Shown one piece after another: positions 1 through 9,073 of a stretch of 64,000 nt of DNA (its first letter is position 1; the number at the start of each line of letters is the position of its first letter). The translations under genes and the position numbers were made by a program. Under the pieces are notes generated by a model. It saw nothing but the letters and a program-made list of their open reading frames with translations. It was not told the origin of the DNA and ran no database searches. The DNA lies in contig NZ_WJIF01000003.1 of assembly GCF_009647605.1 (NCBI RefSeq), forward strand, positions 347,988 to 411,987, read 5' to 3'. The DNA comes from Agromyces agglutinans. Lineage in GTDB: Bacteria > Actinomycetota > Actinomycetes > Actinomycetales > Microbacteriaceae.

Positions 1-562
1 CGGCCAGAAGCGTCGCCTCGACATCGCGCTCGGGCTGATCCACCGTCCCGAGCTGCTCTTCCTCGACGAGCCGTCGACCGGGCTCGACCCGCACTCGCGC
101 GCGAACCTGTGGGAGCACATCGTGCGCCTGCGCGCCGAGACCGGCACGACGATCTTCCTCACGACGCACTACCTCGACGAGGCCGACCAGCTCGCCGAGC
201 GCGTGATGGTCATGGACCACGGACAGGTCATCGCCGACGATGCGGCGAGCGCGCTCAAGGCGGCGCACGCGGGCGACCGCGTGACGCTCGCGTTCCGCAC
301 GGCGACGGATGCCTCGGCCGCGGCCGCCCGCATCACGGGCCCGGCATTCGGCGAGGTGATCGGCGTCGACATCGCCGGGGCCGAGGTGATCGTCACGGCG
401 ACCGGCGGCGACCGCCTCCTCCCCCGCCTCGTGCGCGACCTCGGCGACGCCGGCATCGAGGTGGTCGCGGCCACCCACCGGCAGCCGACCCTCGACGACG
501 TCTTCCTGGCGCTCACCGGCCGGAGCCTGCGCGAAGAGGCCGCCGCCGCGGCCGCAGCGTGA
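1..562 (+). CDS. ABC transporter ATP-binding protein, 3' part (DrrA-like)
   Basis: This is the C-terminal part of an ABC ATPase; the reading frame is open from base 2 and the start lies outside the window. It begins in the signature region (GQKRRLDIA), then shows the Walker B/D-loop stretch LFLDEPSTGLDP, the H-loop in LTTHYLDEA, and a roughly 100-residue C-terminal domain of the drug-exporter type. It would hydrolyse ATP for the membrane protein encoded 38 bases downstream. The family exports drugs, lipids or other hydrophobic compounds (DrrA of daunorubicin resistance is the model); the substrate cannot be read from the sequence. The tail is Ala-rich. Confidence 0.93.
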   Translation, partial: GQKRRLDIALGLIHRPELLFLDEPSTGLDPHSRANLWEHIVRLRAETGTTIFLTTHYLDEADQLAERVMVMDHGQVIADDAASALKAAHAGDRVTLAFRTATDASAAAARITGPAFGEVIGVDIAGAEVIVTATGGDRLLPRLVRDLGDAGIEVVAATHRQPTLDDVFLALTGRSLREEAAAAAAA

Positions 563-600
563 CCAACCCCGAACCGAACCGAACCACGAGGAGCACACCC

Positions 601-1425
601 ATGAACACCATCAGCCCCGCCACGGCCGCCCCGGCCGCTGCGATCGACCGGCCCGTGGCATCCGCCCGCCCGACCGGATTCGTGCACGACACGCTCACCG
701 TCTTCGCGCGCGAGTCGCGTCCGCTCGTCCGCGACCCGTTCAGCGTGGTCTTCTCGCTCGTGCAGCCGCTCGTCTTCCTCGGGCTGTTCGGGCCACTGCT
801 GGTCGGCGCGGCCGGCGGCGACGTCGCCGGAACGCTCCAGTGGTTCGTGCCCGGCATCCTCGTGATGGTCGCGCTGTTCGGCACCGCGTCGACCGGCTCG
901 AACCTGCTCTACGAGATGCAGACCGGCTCGCACGAGCGCACGCTCGTGGCGCCGCTGTCGCGGAGCGCCCTGCTCATCGGCCGCGCGCTGAAGGAGGTCG
1001 TGCCGCTCGTGATCCAGGGCACGATCGTCGTGCTCGTCGCCGTGCCGTTCGGGTTCCGGCTCGACGTGGCCGGGCTCGTCGCAGGCCTGCTCGTGCTCGC
1101 GGTGTTCGGCATCGGGTTCGGCGCCCTCAGCTACACGCTCGCGCTCGCCTGCCGCAACCGCGACTGGATGTTCTGGATGGTGCACCAGACGCTGCTGTTC
1201 CCGCTGATGATCCTCTCGGGCATGCTGCTGCCGCTCGAGGACGGCCCGGGCTGGATGCAGGTCGCCGCGGCGATCAACCCGCTGAGCTACCTCGTCGGCG
1301 CCGAGCGCGCGCTGCTGGCGGGCGACTTCGGTGCTCCGGCCGTGCTCGGCGGGATCCTCGCGGCCGTCGCGACCTGCGCGGTGGGCGTGTTCGCCGGCGT
1401 TCGCGCGATGCGCCGCGCGAGCTGA
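601..1425 (+). CDS. ABC-2 type transporter permease (DrrB-like)
   Basis: A 274-residue integral membrane protein with an ABC-2 permease layout: a soluble N-terminal arm of about 40 residues (with RPLVRDPF), then about six hydrophobic segments. The ATG at 601 is chosen because GAGGAG lies about eight bases upstream and the protein then begins where family members do. It follows the ATPase gene closely and should form the membrane half of the same exporter. The motif NPLSYLVGAERALL near the C-terminus is typical of DrrB-type permeases. Substrate unknown. Confidence 0.92.
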   Translation: MNTISPATAAPAAAIDRPVASARPTGFVHDTLTVFARESRPLVRDPFSVVFSLVQPLVFLGLFGPLLVGAAGGDVAGTLQWFVPGILVMVALFGTASTGSNLLYEMQTGSHERTLVAPLSRSALLIGRALKEVVPLVIQGTIVVLVAVPFGFRLDVAGLVAGLLVLAVFGIGFGALSYTLALACRNRDWMFWMVHQTLLFPLMILSGMLLPLEDGPGWMQVAAAINPLSYLVGAERALLAGDFGAPAVLGGILAAVATCAVGVFAGVRAMRRAS

Positions 1426-1457
1426 GCCGGGGGCACCCCGCGCCCCTGACGCCCGTG

Positions 1458-1510
1458 ATGTCGCGCGAACCGCTCCTTCGGACCTCGAATGGAGACGGTT
1501 CGCGCGACAT
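1458..1510. repeat. Long intergenic inverted repeat
   Basis: A perfect 15-base inverted repeat (left arm ATGTCGCGCGAACCG at 1458-1472, right arm 1496-1510) lies between the ABC permease and the lipoprotein gene. With one bulged A the stem extends four pairs inward (CTCC/GGAG), leaving a 14-base loop. There is no T-run, so it may be a structured terminator or a dispersed palindromic element; it shares the 9-mer GTGATGTCG with the repeat at 57162. Confidence 0.7.
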
Positions 1511-1621
1511 GGCGTGCCACGGTCCGCTTCGGGCTGCCATACTTGGTCGCCGTGCCGGCGGGTTCGGGCTCGGCCGCTGCACCGCGCCCCCTCCCCCTCC
1601 CCCAAGACCGAACGGACCGAC

Positions 1622-2581
1622 ATGACCTTCTTCCGCGCGGGCGCCGTCATCGCGCCCTTCCTCGCCGTCGCCCTGCTCGCCGGATGCGCGAGCACCGGCT
1701 CGGGCGCCTCGGGATCGACGGGGTTGGCGGGTGAGCTCGCGTTCGTGCCGGCTGGCGACCAGATCCTCTACAGCGATCTCGAGGGGGCTCGCGCCGCGCT
1801 GGGCCTCGAGAGCGACGCGCCCGCGGTCGAGGTGCTCACCGAACTCGACGAGGAACTCGGTGTCATCGCACCGCAGTCCTTCGACTGGTGGGAGATCGAT
1901 CTCGCCGAGGACGTGGAGGGCGCCATCGGCGTCTCCGTGCTGGATGTCGGGCGGTTCGTGGAGTCGCGCGATGCCGAGGGAGCCGACATCCTCGCCTTCG
2001 ACGCACCCGATGATGCCGCTGCACGGCTGACGAAGGCACTCGGCGACCCGGTCGACGGCCTCTGGGAGCACGGTGAGGTCGACGGCGGCGTGGACCTCTC
2101 CGCCGAGGGCGGACGAGCCGCGATCTACTCGCAGCGGATCGCCGAGATCGACGGGCGCCTGGTGATCGCCGGCCGGAGCGAGACGATCGGGCAGATCCGC
2201 GACGGGGAGTCCGCGGCGAACGACGAGCGCGCCGTGGCGGCCGCTGCGGCACTCGACGGGCGCGGTGTCCTCTCGGCGATGCTCTTCGAGCCGCGCAACG
2301 AGGTGCTGCCCGGAGCGACCTACGTGGGCGGTGGCGTCTCCCACGGGGACGACGGCGTGAGCGTGCACTTCGTCGCCGTCGCCCAGGGTGACGCCGAGGC
2401 GCTCGCCGACGCCATGCGCGAGCTGTTCGAGTCCGGGACGACCTTCCGCGGAACCCCGTTCGCCGACCTCGTGTCGGTCGACGAGGTGACCGTCTCGGGC
2501 GACGTCGTGGTCGTCGACGCCCGACCGACCGCCGCCGCGAACGTCTGGTCGCAGATGCTCCTGCAGGGCGAGCTGGGCTGA
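1622..2581 (+). CDS. Lipoprotein of unknown function
   Basis: A 319-residue predicted lipoprotein. The N-terminus has one Arg, a hydrophobic core and the lipobox LLAGC with Cys22, so the mature protein would be lipid-anchored on the outer face of the membrane. A short Ser/Gly linker follows, then an acidic globular domain with repeated strand-helix units and no motif I recognise. The body resembles DUF3352-like or solute-sensing lipoproteins only in general character. The ATG at 1622 is chosen because it places the signal peptide at the N-terminus. It is separated from the upstream ABC exporter by a large hairpin and is probably transcribed on its own. Confidence 0.75.
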   Translation: MTFFRAGAVIAPFLAVALLAGCASTGSGASGSTGLAGELAFVPAGDQILYSDLEGARAALGLESDAPAVEVLTELDEELGVIAPQSFDWWEIDLAEDVEGAIGVSVLDVGRFVESRDAEGADILAFDAPDDAAARLTKALGDPVDGLWEHGEVDGGVDLSAEGGRAAIYSQRIAEIDGRLVIAGRSETIGQIRDGESAANDERAVAAAAALDGRGVLSAMLFEPRNEVLPGATYVGGGVSHGDDGVSVHFVAVAQGDAEALADAMRELFESGTTFRGTPFADLVSVDEVTVSGDVVVVDARPTAAANVWSQMLLQGELG

Positions 2582-2626
2582 CGCGGCGGCCGCGCGCAGC
2601 GCGCACGCGGCACGAACGCGACGAGA

Positions 2627-2655
2627 GGGCGGGCGGATGCGACATCCGCCCGCCC
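2627..2655. terminator. Bidirectional terminator hairpin
   Basis: A perfect 13-bp stem (GGGCGGGCGGATG with its complement) closes on the 3-base loop CGA between two convergent genes. It would work for the lipoprotein gene and for the beta-helix gene. There is no strong T-tract, only TTCGTGTT on the plus side. Confidence 0.85.
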
Positions 2656-2669
2656 TTCGTGTTCCCTGC

Positions 2670-5162
2670 TTACTTGCAGCTGCGGGCGTCGTACGCCGGG
2701 CGGTACGTGGAGTACTTGCCCTGCCCGTCACTCCAGGTGTAGCCCGCCACGGTGGCGGTGCCGGCGTCGACCCGCTTGCCGGCCTTCCAGAGGTAGGTCA
2801 CGGTCTCGCCGGGCGCGACCTTCGTGAACTTCACGGTGCCCTCGCTGCTCGTGAGCCGGATGTCGGCGGCGAGCGCCGCCCGGTTCGTCGCCGAGACGAC
2901 CACGTACGCCCTGCCGTCGAGGCACTGCGTGTGGGCGGCGGCGTCGAGCGGCACGTCGGGCACGACGACGATCGCGATCGTTCCGGTCCAGGATGCCTCG
3001 GCCGAGACGTTGCCCGCGGCATCCGTGGCCCGGACGAGCACGGTGTGCGTGCCGTCGCCGAGCTCGATGGGCGCGGTGACGGCCTGCCAGCCGGCGCCGT
3101 CGACGTTCGCCTCGAGCGTCGGCGGCGGCGTGAAGTCGTCGGCGCCGGTGATCGTGAGCGTGACCGCGCCCGCGTACGTGCCGTCGGCACCGGGTGCGGC
3201 CGGGTTCGACGCGATCGCGACCGTCGGCGCCGTGGTGTCGGCCGGCGGGTAGCTCACGAGCTGCGGCGACGCGAACGAGCCCACAGCGGGCGCGCCGGCG
3301 TCGTTGATGATCCTGTTGATGCCGCCCGTGCCGTTGAGGAACACGCTCGTCATCGACTCGAACCGGACGCCTGCCGACTTCGGCGCCTGGATGCCGCTCT
3401 CGACGCGGATGTCCTGGCCGCCGTTGATCGTCTGGTCGAAGAACGAATAGACGCCGAGGCCCTGCGCGAGGTGCGAGGCGACCTGGTCACCGACCCGGTA
3501 CGACGCGAACCCGAGCCGGTCGCCGTCCATGTAGGCGGCCTGGGTCGGCGGGTCGTACGGGATCTCGCTCTGGTAGAAGATCGTGCGTCCGCGCTCGCCG
3601 TTCCAGATGACCTGGTTCTCCTGGTAGTGCTCGACGAACAGGCCGAGCGCGGTGACGTCGTCGCCGTTCACGATCACGCCGTGGTCGCCCGTGTTCGAGT
3701 CCCACGCTACGCCCGCGCCGTGGTCGGCGCGCCAGGCCCAGATGTGGTCGAGCAGCACATGCGGGCTGTTGACCTCGATCGACGTGGTCGCCTTGCCGGC
3801 CCACGGTCCGCCCACTCGGATGAACACGTCGGTGAGGGTGGTCGGGTCGGCCGCGTCGGCGACGGATGCCCCGTCGGGCCCGACCCGCACGAGCACGTCC
3901 GAGTTCTCGAGGCCCGCGTCGACGGTGAGCCCCGCGATCTTGACGCCCGAGACGTCGCCGACCTCGATGGCCGCGGTGCCGGCGTCGGGCACGAGCGACG
4001 CGTAGCCGAGGCCGAGCACGACGGTTCCCGCACGATCGACGGCCAGCGGCTCGTCGAGGTGGTAGACGCCGGGCGTGACGAGCAGGTGCTTGCCGCCCGC
4101 GAGCGCGGCGTTGAGTTCGGCGGCCGTGTCGCCCTCCTTGGCGATGAAGAAGTCGCCGATCGCGATCGAGTCGCCGGCCGAGGCATCCGTCGACCAGTCG
4201 TGGCCGCTCGTGTCGGCCTTGGCCTTGGGCACGAAGACGCGGTACTCGTCGCCGTCGAGGTAGAGGAAGGGCGACTCGCGGTTGATCGGCGTCTGCGCGA
4301 TCACCGTCTTGTTGCCGGTGGTGCCGTCGGGCTTGGGCCCGAAGTCGTGCGCGGGGGCGCCGTCGACGCCCGAGAACACCATGTTCCACACGCCGCCGTC
4401 CCAGGTGCCGACGGTCGAGTTGCGCGTGAACCACTGCTGCTGCGAGCCGGTGATGATGCGGCCGTCGACGTTCGAGTTGGCGAGGTAGCCGCCCGACGCG
4501 TACTCGCCGACGCGGCCGAACAGGGTCAGGTCGCCCTCGATGTCCACCCGGCGCAGCGGCGCTGCCTGGGAGACCGCGAACCGCATCATGTGCGGCTCGG
4601 TGACGCCGCTCGGGAACGGTCGGTCGGCGTCGATGCCGACCGGGCGCTGGATGGGGTTGATCGACACGTTCGAGAGCGAACGCCAGAAGCGCGTGAGCGA
4701 GCCGGGCTGCTGGCAGTCCCACGGGTTGGGCTCGCACTGGCGCACCGGCTCGACGTGGATCGCACCGTTGATGCGCACGTCCTCGGGCGAGGCGCCGAGG
4801 CCCGCGACGGCCTGGTAGTAGCCGAGTTCGGAGTTGACGATGCCCGTCGCGTTCAGCGGGTCGTCTTCGCCGGCGGCGCTGCCGTAGGTGCCCGGCGCGA
4901 AGAAGAACTGGTGCCGGTTCTGGCTGAACTCGGCCTCCTGCGAGGCCCCCATGAGCGCGGCGTTGATGTCGTCGACCGACCACGACTCGTCGAAGATCGT
5001 GACGTTGGGGCCGAAGTCCGGCTCGCCGGCGGCGAGGGCGGGCGTCGCGATGATGGCGGTGCCTCCGATGGCGAGGGCGGCGATGGCCGCGGCTCCGGCG
5101 CCGAGGCGGTGCCGGTGGCGAGAGCGGCGGGGCGGATGCTCCGCCATGGTGCGTTGCGTCAC
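2670..5162 (-). CDS. Secreted beta-helix protein with Ig-like domain (GH55/pectate-lyase-like fold)
   Basis: An 830-residue exported protein. The Arg/His-rich N-terminus, hydrophobic stretch and ALA-A site near residue 45 form a long signal peptide. Residues ~55-600 carry two blocks resembling the pectate_lyase_3/GH55 right-handed beta-helix, including APGTY and TPGVYHLDEPL turns and the segment LLDHIWAWRADHG. A bacterial Ig-like/OmpL47-type domain follows at ~640-725 (ATDAAGNVS). An 85-residue C-terminal domain with one Cys near each end (CLDGRAY ... ARSCK) completes it. Homologues are often mislabelled adenylyl cyclase or coagulation factor 5/8 proteins; a polysaccharide-acting role is more likely, but I see no assigned catalytic residues. 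The GTG start has AAAGGAGAA ahead of it. Confidence 0.8.
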   Translation of the reverse strand: MTQRTMAEHPPRRSRHRHRLGAGAAAIAALAIGGTAIIATPALAAGEPDFGPNVTIFDESWSVDDINAALMGASQEAEFSQNRHQFFFAPGTYGSAAGEDDPLNATGIVNSELGYYQAVAGLGASPEDVRINGAIHVEPVRQCEPNPWDCQQPGSLTRFWRSLSNVSINPIQRPVGIDADRPFPSGVTEPHMMRFAVSQAAPLRRVDIEGDLTLFGRVGEYASGGYLANSNVDGRIITGSQQQWFTRNSTVGTWDGGVWNMVFSGVDGAPAHDFGPKPDGTTGNKTVIAQTPINRESPFLYLDGDEYRVFVPKAKADTSGHDWSTDASAGDSIAIGDFFIAKEGDTAAELNAALAGGKHLLVTPGVYHLDEPLAVDRAGTVVLGLGYASLVPDAGTAAIEVGDVSGVKIAGLTVDAGLENSDVLVRVGPDGASVADAADPTTLTDVFIRVGGPWAGKATTSIEVNSPHVLLDHIWAWRADHGAGVAWDSNTGDHGVIVNGDDVTALGLFVEHYQENQVIWNGERGRTIFYQSEIPYDPPTQAAYMDGDRLGFASYRVGDQVASHLAQGLGVYSFFDQTINGGQDIRVESGIQAPKSAGVRFESMTSVFLNGTGGINRIINDAGAPAVGSFASPQLVSYPPADTTAPTVAIASNPAAPGADGTYAGAVTLTITGADDFTPPPTLEANVDGAGWQAVTAPIELGDGTHTVLVRATDAAGNVSAEASWTGTIAIVVVPDVPLDAAAHTQCLDGRAYVVVSATNRAALAADIRLTSSEGTVKFTKVAPGETVTYLWKAGKRVDAGTATVAGYTWSDGQGKYSTYRPAYDARSCK

Positions 5163-5265
5163 GGGTTCTCCTTTGAACGTGCCGGGCGGATGCTCCCCGC
5201 CGCGGACTGGCCGATCGTTGCGAGTGGTGCACGCCCGACGCCGCCTTCGGCGTGGTCGCGGCGCC

Positions 5266-5294
5266 AGCCTAGCGGATACTTACTTACTTGTCAG
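5266..5294 (-). promoter_or_regulatory. Sigma-70-type promoter of the beta-helix gene
   Basis: Reading the minus strand, CTGACA (5289-5294) and TAGGCT (5266-5271) are separated by 17 bases, a near-consensus housekeeping promoter. The transcript would carry an untranslated leader of about 100 bases. Confidence 0.65.
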
Positions 5295-5297
5295 TAA
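5284..5297. promoter_or_regulatory. Operator-like palindrome over the -35 box
   Basis: TTACTTGTCAGTAA has 5-bp arms (TTACT/AGTAA) around a 4-base centre and covers the -35 hexamer of the minus-strand promoter, next to the direct repeats TAAGTAAGTAA. The position suggests a repressor site; no regulator gene is adjacent. Confidence 0.45.
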
Positions 5298-5356
5298 CAC
5301 ATTTCCCGGGACCGAGCGTTGCTTGCCCGCGGCCACGTGCGCAGCCGGCCGATCGC

Positions 5357-5362
5357 TACGCT
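5357..5362 (+). promoter_or_regulatory. -10 box TACGCT (leaderless layout)
   Basis: TACGCT ends six bases before the ATG at 5369 and there is no Shine-Dalgarno sequence, so transcription would begin at or next to the start codon. Confidence 0.5.
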
Positions 5363-5368
5363 CGAGTG

Positions 5369-7120
<1,752 letters not shown>

Positions 7121-7154
7121 GCCGGCCGGGGGCGTCGGGGTGCGCCGTCAGGCG

Positions 7155-7514
7155 TCAGCCGAAGACGACCCAGCCGATGCCGACCACGAGGGCGAGCACG
7201 CCGAGGACGATCGAGGGCGCGGCGGTCTCCTTGCGCTTGACGTGCAGCGCGGTGCCGACGGCCATGGTGAGGGCGAGCGCGAAGGCGGCGACCGGGGTGA
7301 GCCAGGGCAGGATGCCCGTCGCGGCCGGGAGGATCAGGCCGAGGGCGCCGAGACCCTCGAGGATGCCGACGGTGCGGGCCTGCCCGTCGGAGAGGTCCTC
7401 CATGTACCCCATCTTCGGCACGAGCTTCTCGCGAGGGGTCGTCGACTTCACGACGCCGGCGGCGAGGAACACGAGCGCGAGCAGGCCGGTCAGGATCCAG
7501 AGGGCGATGAGCAT
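7155..7514 (-). CDS. DoxX-family membrane protein
   Basis: A 119-residue protein with four hydrophobic segments and the DoxX-like elements FLAAGVVKSTTPREKLVPKMG near residue 20 and GILEGLGALGLILP near residue 55. DoxX-like proteins are small quinone- or thiol-stress-associated membrane proteins of unclear biochemistry. GGAG lies ahead of the ATG. It is divergent from an HxlR regulator, with two palindromic operators in the shared 121-bp spacer, so HxlR control is likely. Confidence 0.88.
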   Translation of the reverse strand: MLIALWILTGLLALVFLAAGVVKSTTPREKLVPKMGYMEDLSDGQARTVGILEGLGALGLILPAATGILPWLTPVAAFALALTMAVGTALHVKRKETAAPSIVLGVLALVVGIGWVVFG

Positions 7515-7545
7515 TCGGGTACTCCAAGTACGTAGGTTACGATCA

Positions 7546-7558
7546 GTGCGTGACGCAC
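7546..7558. promoter_or_regulatory. HxlR operator 1
   Basis: GTGCGTGACGCAC is a perfect 6+1+6 palindrome. It lies just downstream of TACGAT (7538-7543, plus strand) and of a minus-strand TACGAT (7567-7572), so a protein bound here would cover both start sites. Confidence 0.65.
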
Positions 7559-7597
7559 GGTCGTCGATCGTAGACGACGACCACCCCGCACTTCACC

Positions 7598-7610
7598 GTG
7601 CGTCACGCAC
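7598..7610. promoter_or_regulatory. HxlR operator 2
   Basis: GTGCGTCACGCAC is the second copy of the palindrome, 52 bp from the first. Together with their flanks the two copies form a 16-bp inverted repeat (7546-7561 and 7595-7610). A half site GTGCG follows at about 7617. Confidence 0.65.
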
Positions 7611-7635
7611 CTCGAGGTGCGTAACGGAGGACCGG

Positions 7636-8046
7636 ATGACCATCGCCACGCCCACCACGTTCGCCGACCTGCCCGGCGGTGTGTGCACGACCGCGAACCC
7701 CGACAGCAGGGTCATCCGCGAGGTGCTCGCGCGCGTCGGCGACAAGTGGAGCCTGCTGATCATCGGCGCGCTGCACGATGGGCCGCTCCGGTTCACCGAA
7801 CTGCAGAAGCGCATCGACGGCATCTCGCACCGCATGCTCACCCAGACCCTGCGCGGCCTCGAGCGCGACGGCCTCGTCTCGCGCACCGCATACGCCGAGA
7901 TCCCACCGCGAGTCGAGTACGCCGCGACCGAGCTCGGCCGCTCCCTCTCCGAGCCGGTGCTCGCGCTCGTGCAGTGGGCCGGCGCGCACGGCGACCGGAT
8001 CGCGGCCGCGCGCGACGAATTCGACCACCGCCCGGCGGCCGAGTAG
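7636..8046 (+). CDS. HxlR-family transcriptional regulator
   Basis: A 136-residue winged-helix protein. The segment VIREVLARVGDKWSLLIIGALHDGPLRFTELQKRI, seen in parts from residue 26, is the HxlR signature, and ISHRMLTQTLRGLERDGLV is the recognition helix and wing entry. Many members respond to reactive aldehydes, quinones or redox stress through a Cys; here one Cys (Cys17) lies N-terminal to the helix-turn-helix. The ATG at 7636 has GGAGG upstream. It is divergent from doxX and presumably represses doxX and itself. Confidence 0.93.
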   Translation: MTIATPTTFADLPGGVCTTANPDSRVIREVLARVGDKWSLLIIGALHDGPLRFTELQKRIDGISHRMLTQTLRGLERDGLVSRTAYAEIPPRVEYAATELGRSLSEPVLALVQWAGAHGDRIAAARDEFDHRPAAE

Positions 8047-8069
8047 CGCACGCACCGGCGGTCGAGTAG

Positions 8070-8438
8070 CTAGAAGACGAAGAGCTGGCCGAGCACCACG
8101 ATCGCGATCACGAACAGCGCGACGATCGCGCCGACCGTGATCAGCGCCTTCGCCGAGAGCTTCGCGACACCGAACCCGACGAGGAACGGCAGCGCCGCGA
8201 GCAGCAGCGTCACGAGCCACCAGAAGAACTGGTAGCCGCCCGAACCGACCTCCTCGAGCCGGCCGGCGAACAGCTGCTGCGAGTGCGGGTGCGTCGCGAA
8301 CGCGAACGCCGCCGACAGCGGCACCGCGATGAGCGCGGCGACGATCACGCCGGCCAGCGCTCCCCAGAGTCCCGACTTGCCCTCGCTGATGTCGAGGGCC
8401 TCCTCGCGCTGCGTTCCGTACCCACCCTTGGAAGTCAT
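8070..8438 (-). CDS. Small membrane protein, unknown function
   Basis: A 122-residue protein with a hydrophilic 22-residue N-terminus and three hydrophobic segments (about 25-48, 70-88 and 95-120). No motif recognised. It converges on the HxlR gene with a 23-base gap. The minus-strand hexamer TAGAGT (8445-8450) ends six bases before the ATG, suggesting leaderless expression. It belongs to the poorly characterised small membrane proteins common in Microbacteriaceae. Confidence 0.7.
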   Translation of the reverse strand: MTSKGGYGTQREEALDISEGKSGLWGALAGVIVAALIAVPLSAAFAFATHPHSQQLFAGRLEEVGSGGYQFFWWLVTLLLAALPFLVGFGVAKLSAKALITVGAIVALFVIAIVVLGQLFVF

Positions 8439-8444
8439 GGCACG

Positions 8445-8450
8445 ACTCTA
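8445..8450 (-). promoter_or_regulatory. -10 box TAGAGT (leaderless layout)
   Basis: On the minus strand TAGAGT ends six bases before the ATG at 8438, with no ribosome binding site between. Confidence 0.45.
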
Positions 8451-8505
8451 GCCGTTCGTCCGGGCTCGGATTAGCCTGAGATCCAGAGCGACAGGGGGGT
8501 CGACG

Positions 8506-9018
8506 ATGAACGCGAAACCGACCGGGCACTTCGAGCGCAAGGCCGACGGCCTCTACCTCCAGTTCGATCGTCTGTTCCATGCGCCGATCGAAGACGTCTG
8601 GTTCAGCATCACGAACCCGACGGCGCTGGAATCCTGGATCGGCACGTACACCGGTCGCCCCGCGACGGGCGGCATCCGGTTCCGCATGACCGCGGAGGGC
8701 GAGGATGCCCCGTGGGAGAACGTCTCGGTGCTCGAGTGCGAGCCCCCGCACGGGTTCCGACTCGACGTCGGCAAGGAGCCCGAAGCGTGGCGCCTGCACG
8801 CGCACCTCCGGGAGGGCAGCGGCCTGACCACGCTCACGTTCGCGCAGCGGATCGGCGACCCCGCGAGCGCCGCCGACATCGGGCCCGGGTGGGACTACTA
8901 CCTCGACCGGCTCGCCGCCGCGCGCAGCGGCATGGCGATGCCCGCGTGGGACGACTACCACCCGGCGTTCTCCCGCCACTACCGCGAGCTGATCATCCCC
9001 GACGCCGCACGCGCGTGA
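8506..9018 (+). CDS. SRPBCC/AHSA1-domain protein
   Basis: A 170-residue protein of the START/AHSA1 helix-grip fold: FDRLFHAPIEDVWFSITNPTALESWIG near the N-terminus is the family signature, followed by beta strands and a C-terminal helix ending near WDYYLDRL. Such proteins bind hydrophobic ligands or act as Hsp90-activator-like modules; no specific ligand can be named. The ATG at 8506 has the G-rich ribosome binding site AGGGGGG upstream. Confidence 0.85.
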   Translation: MNAKPTGHFERKADGLYLQFDRLFHAPIEDVWFSITNPTALESWIGTYTGRPATGGIRFRMTAEGEDAPWENVSVLECEPPHGFRLDVGKEPEAWRLHAHLREGSGLTTLTFAQRIGDPASAADIGPGWDYYLDRLAAARSGMAMPAWDDYHPAFSRHYRELIIPDAARA

Positions 9019-9060
9019 CGCGCGGGCGGAGCGCCTCGCGGAGGCATCCGACCGCGACCC

Positions 9061-9066
9061 TAGACT
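9061..9066 (+). promoter_or_regulatory. -10 box TAGACT (leaderless layout)
   Basis: TAGACT ends seven bases before the GTG at 9074, and no Shine-Dalgarno sequence intervenes. Confidence 0.5.
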
Positions 9067-9073
9067 GACGCGC

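Noticed and set aside
2637-5297. Very long open frame on the plus strand opposite the beta-helix gene
   Set aside because: Its product is a Val/Asp/Arg-rich composition without domains, as expected for a shadow frame in a 72% G+C gene; the minus-strand frame has a signal peptide, known folds and a ribosome binding site.
8038-8068. Repeated GGTCGAGTAGC-like words at gene ends (also near 33118 and 39841)
   Set aside because: The three occurrences are short and partly coding; too few to claim a repeat family from this window alone.
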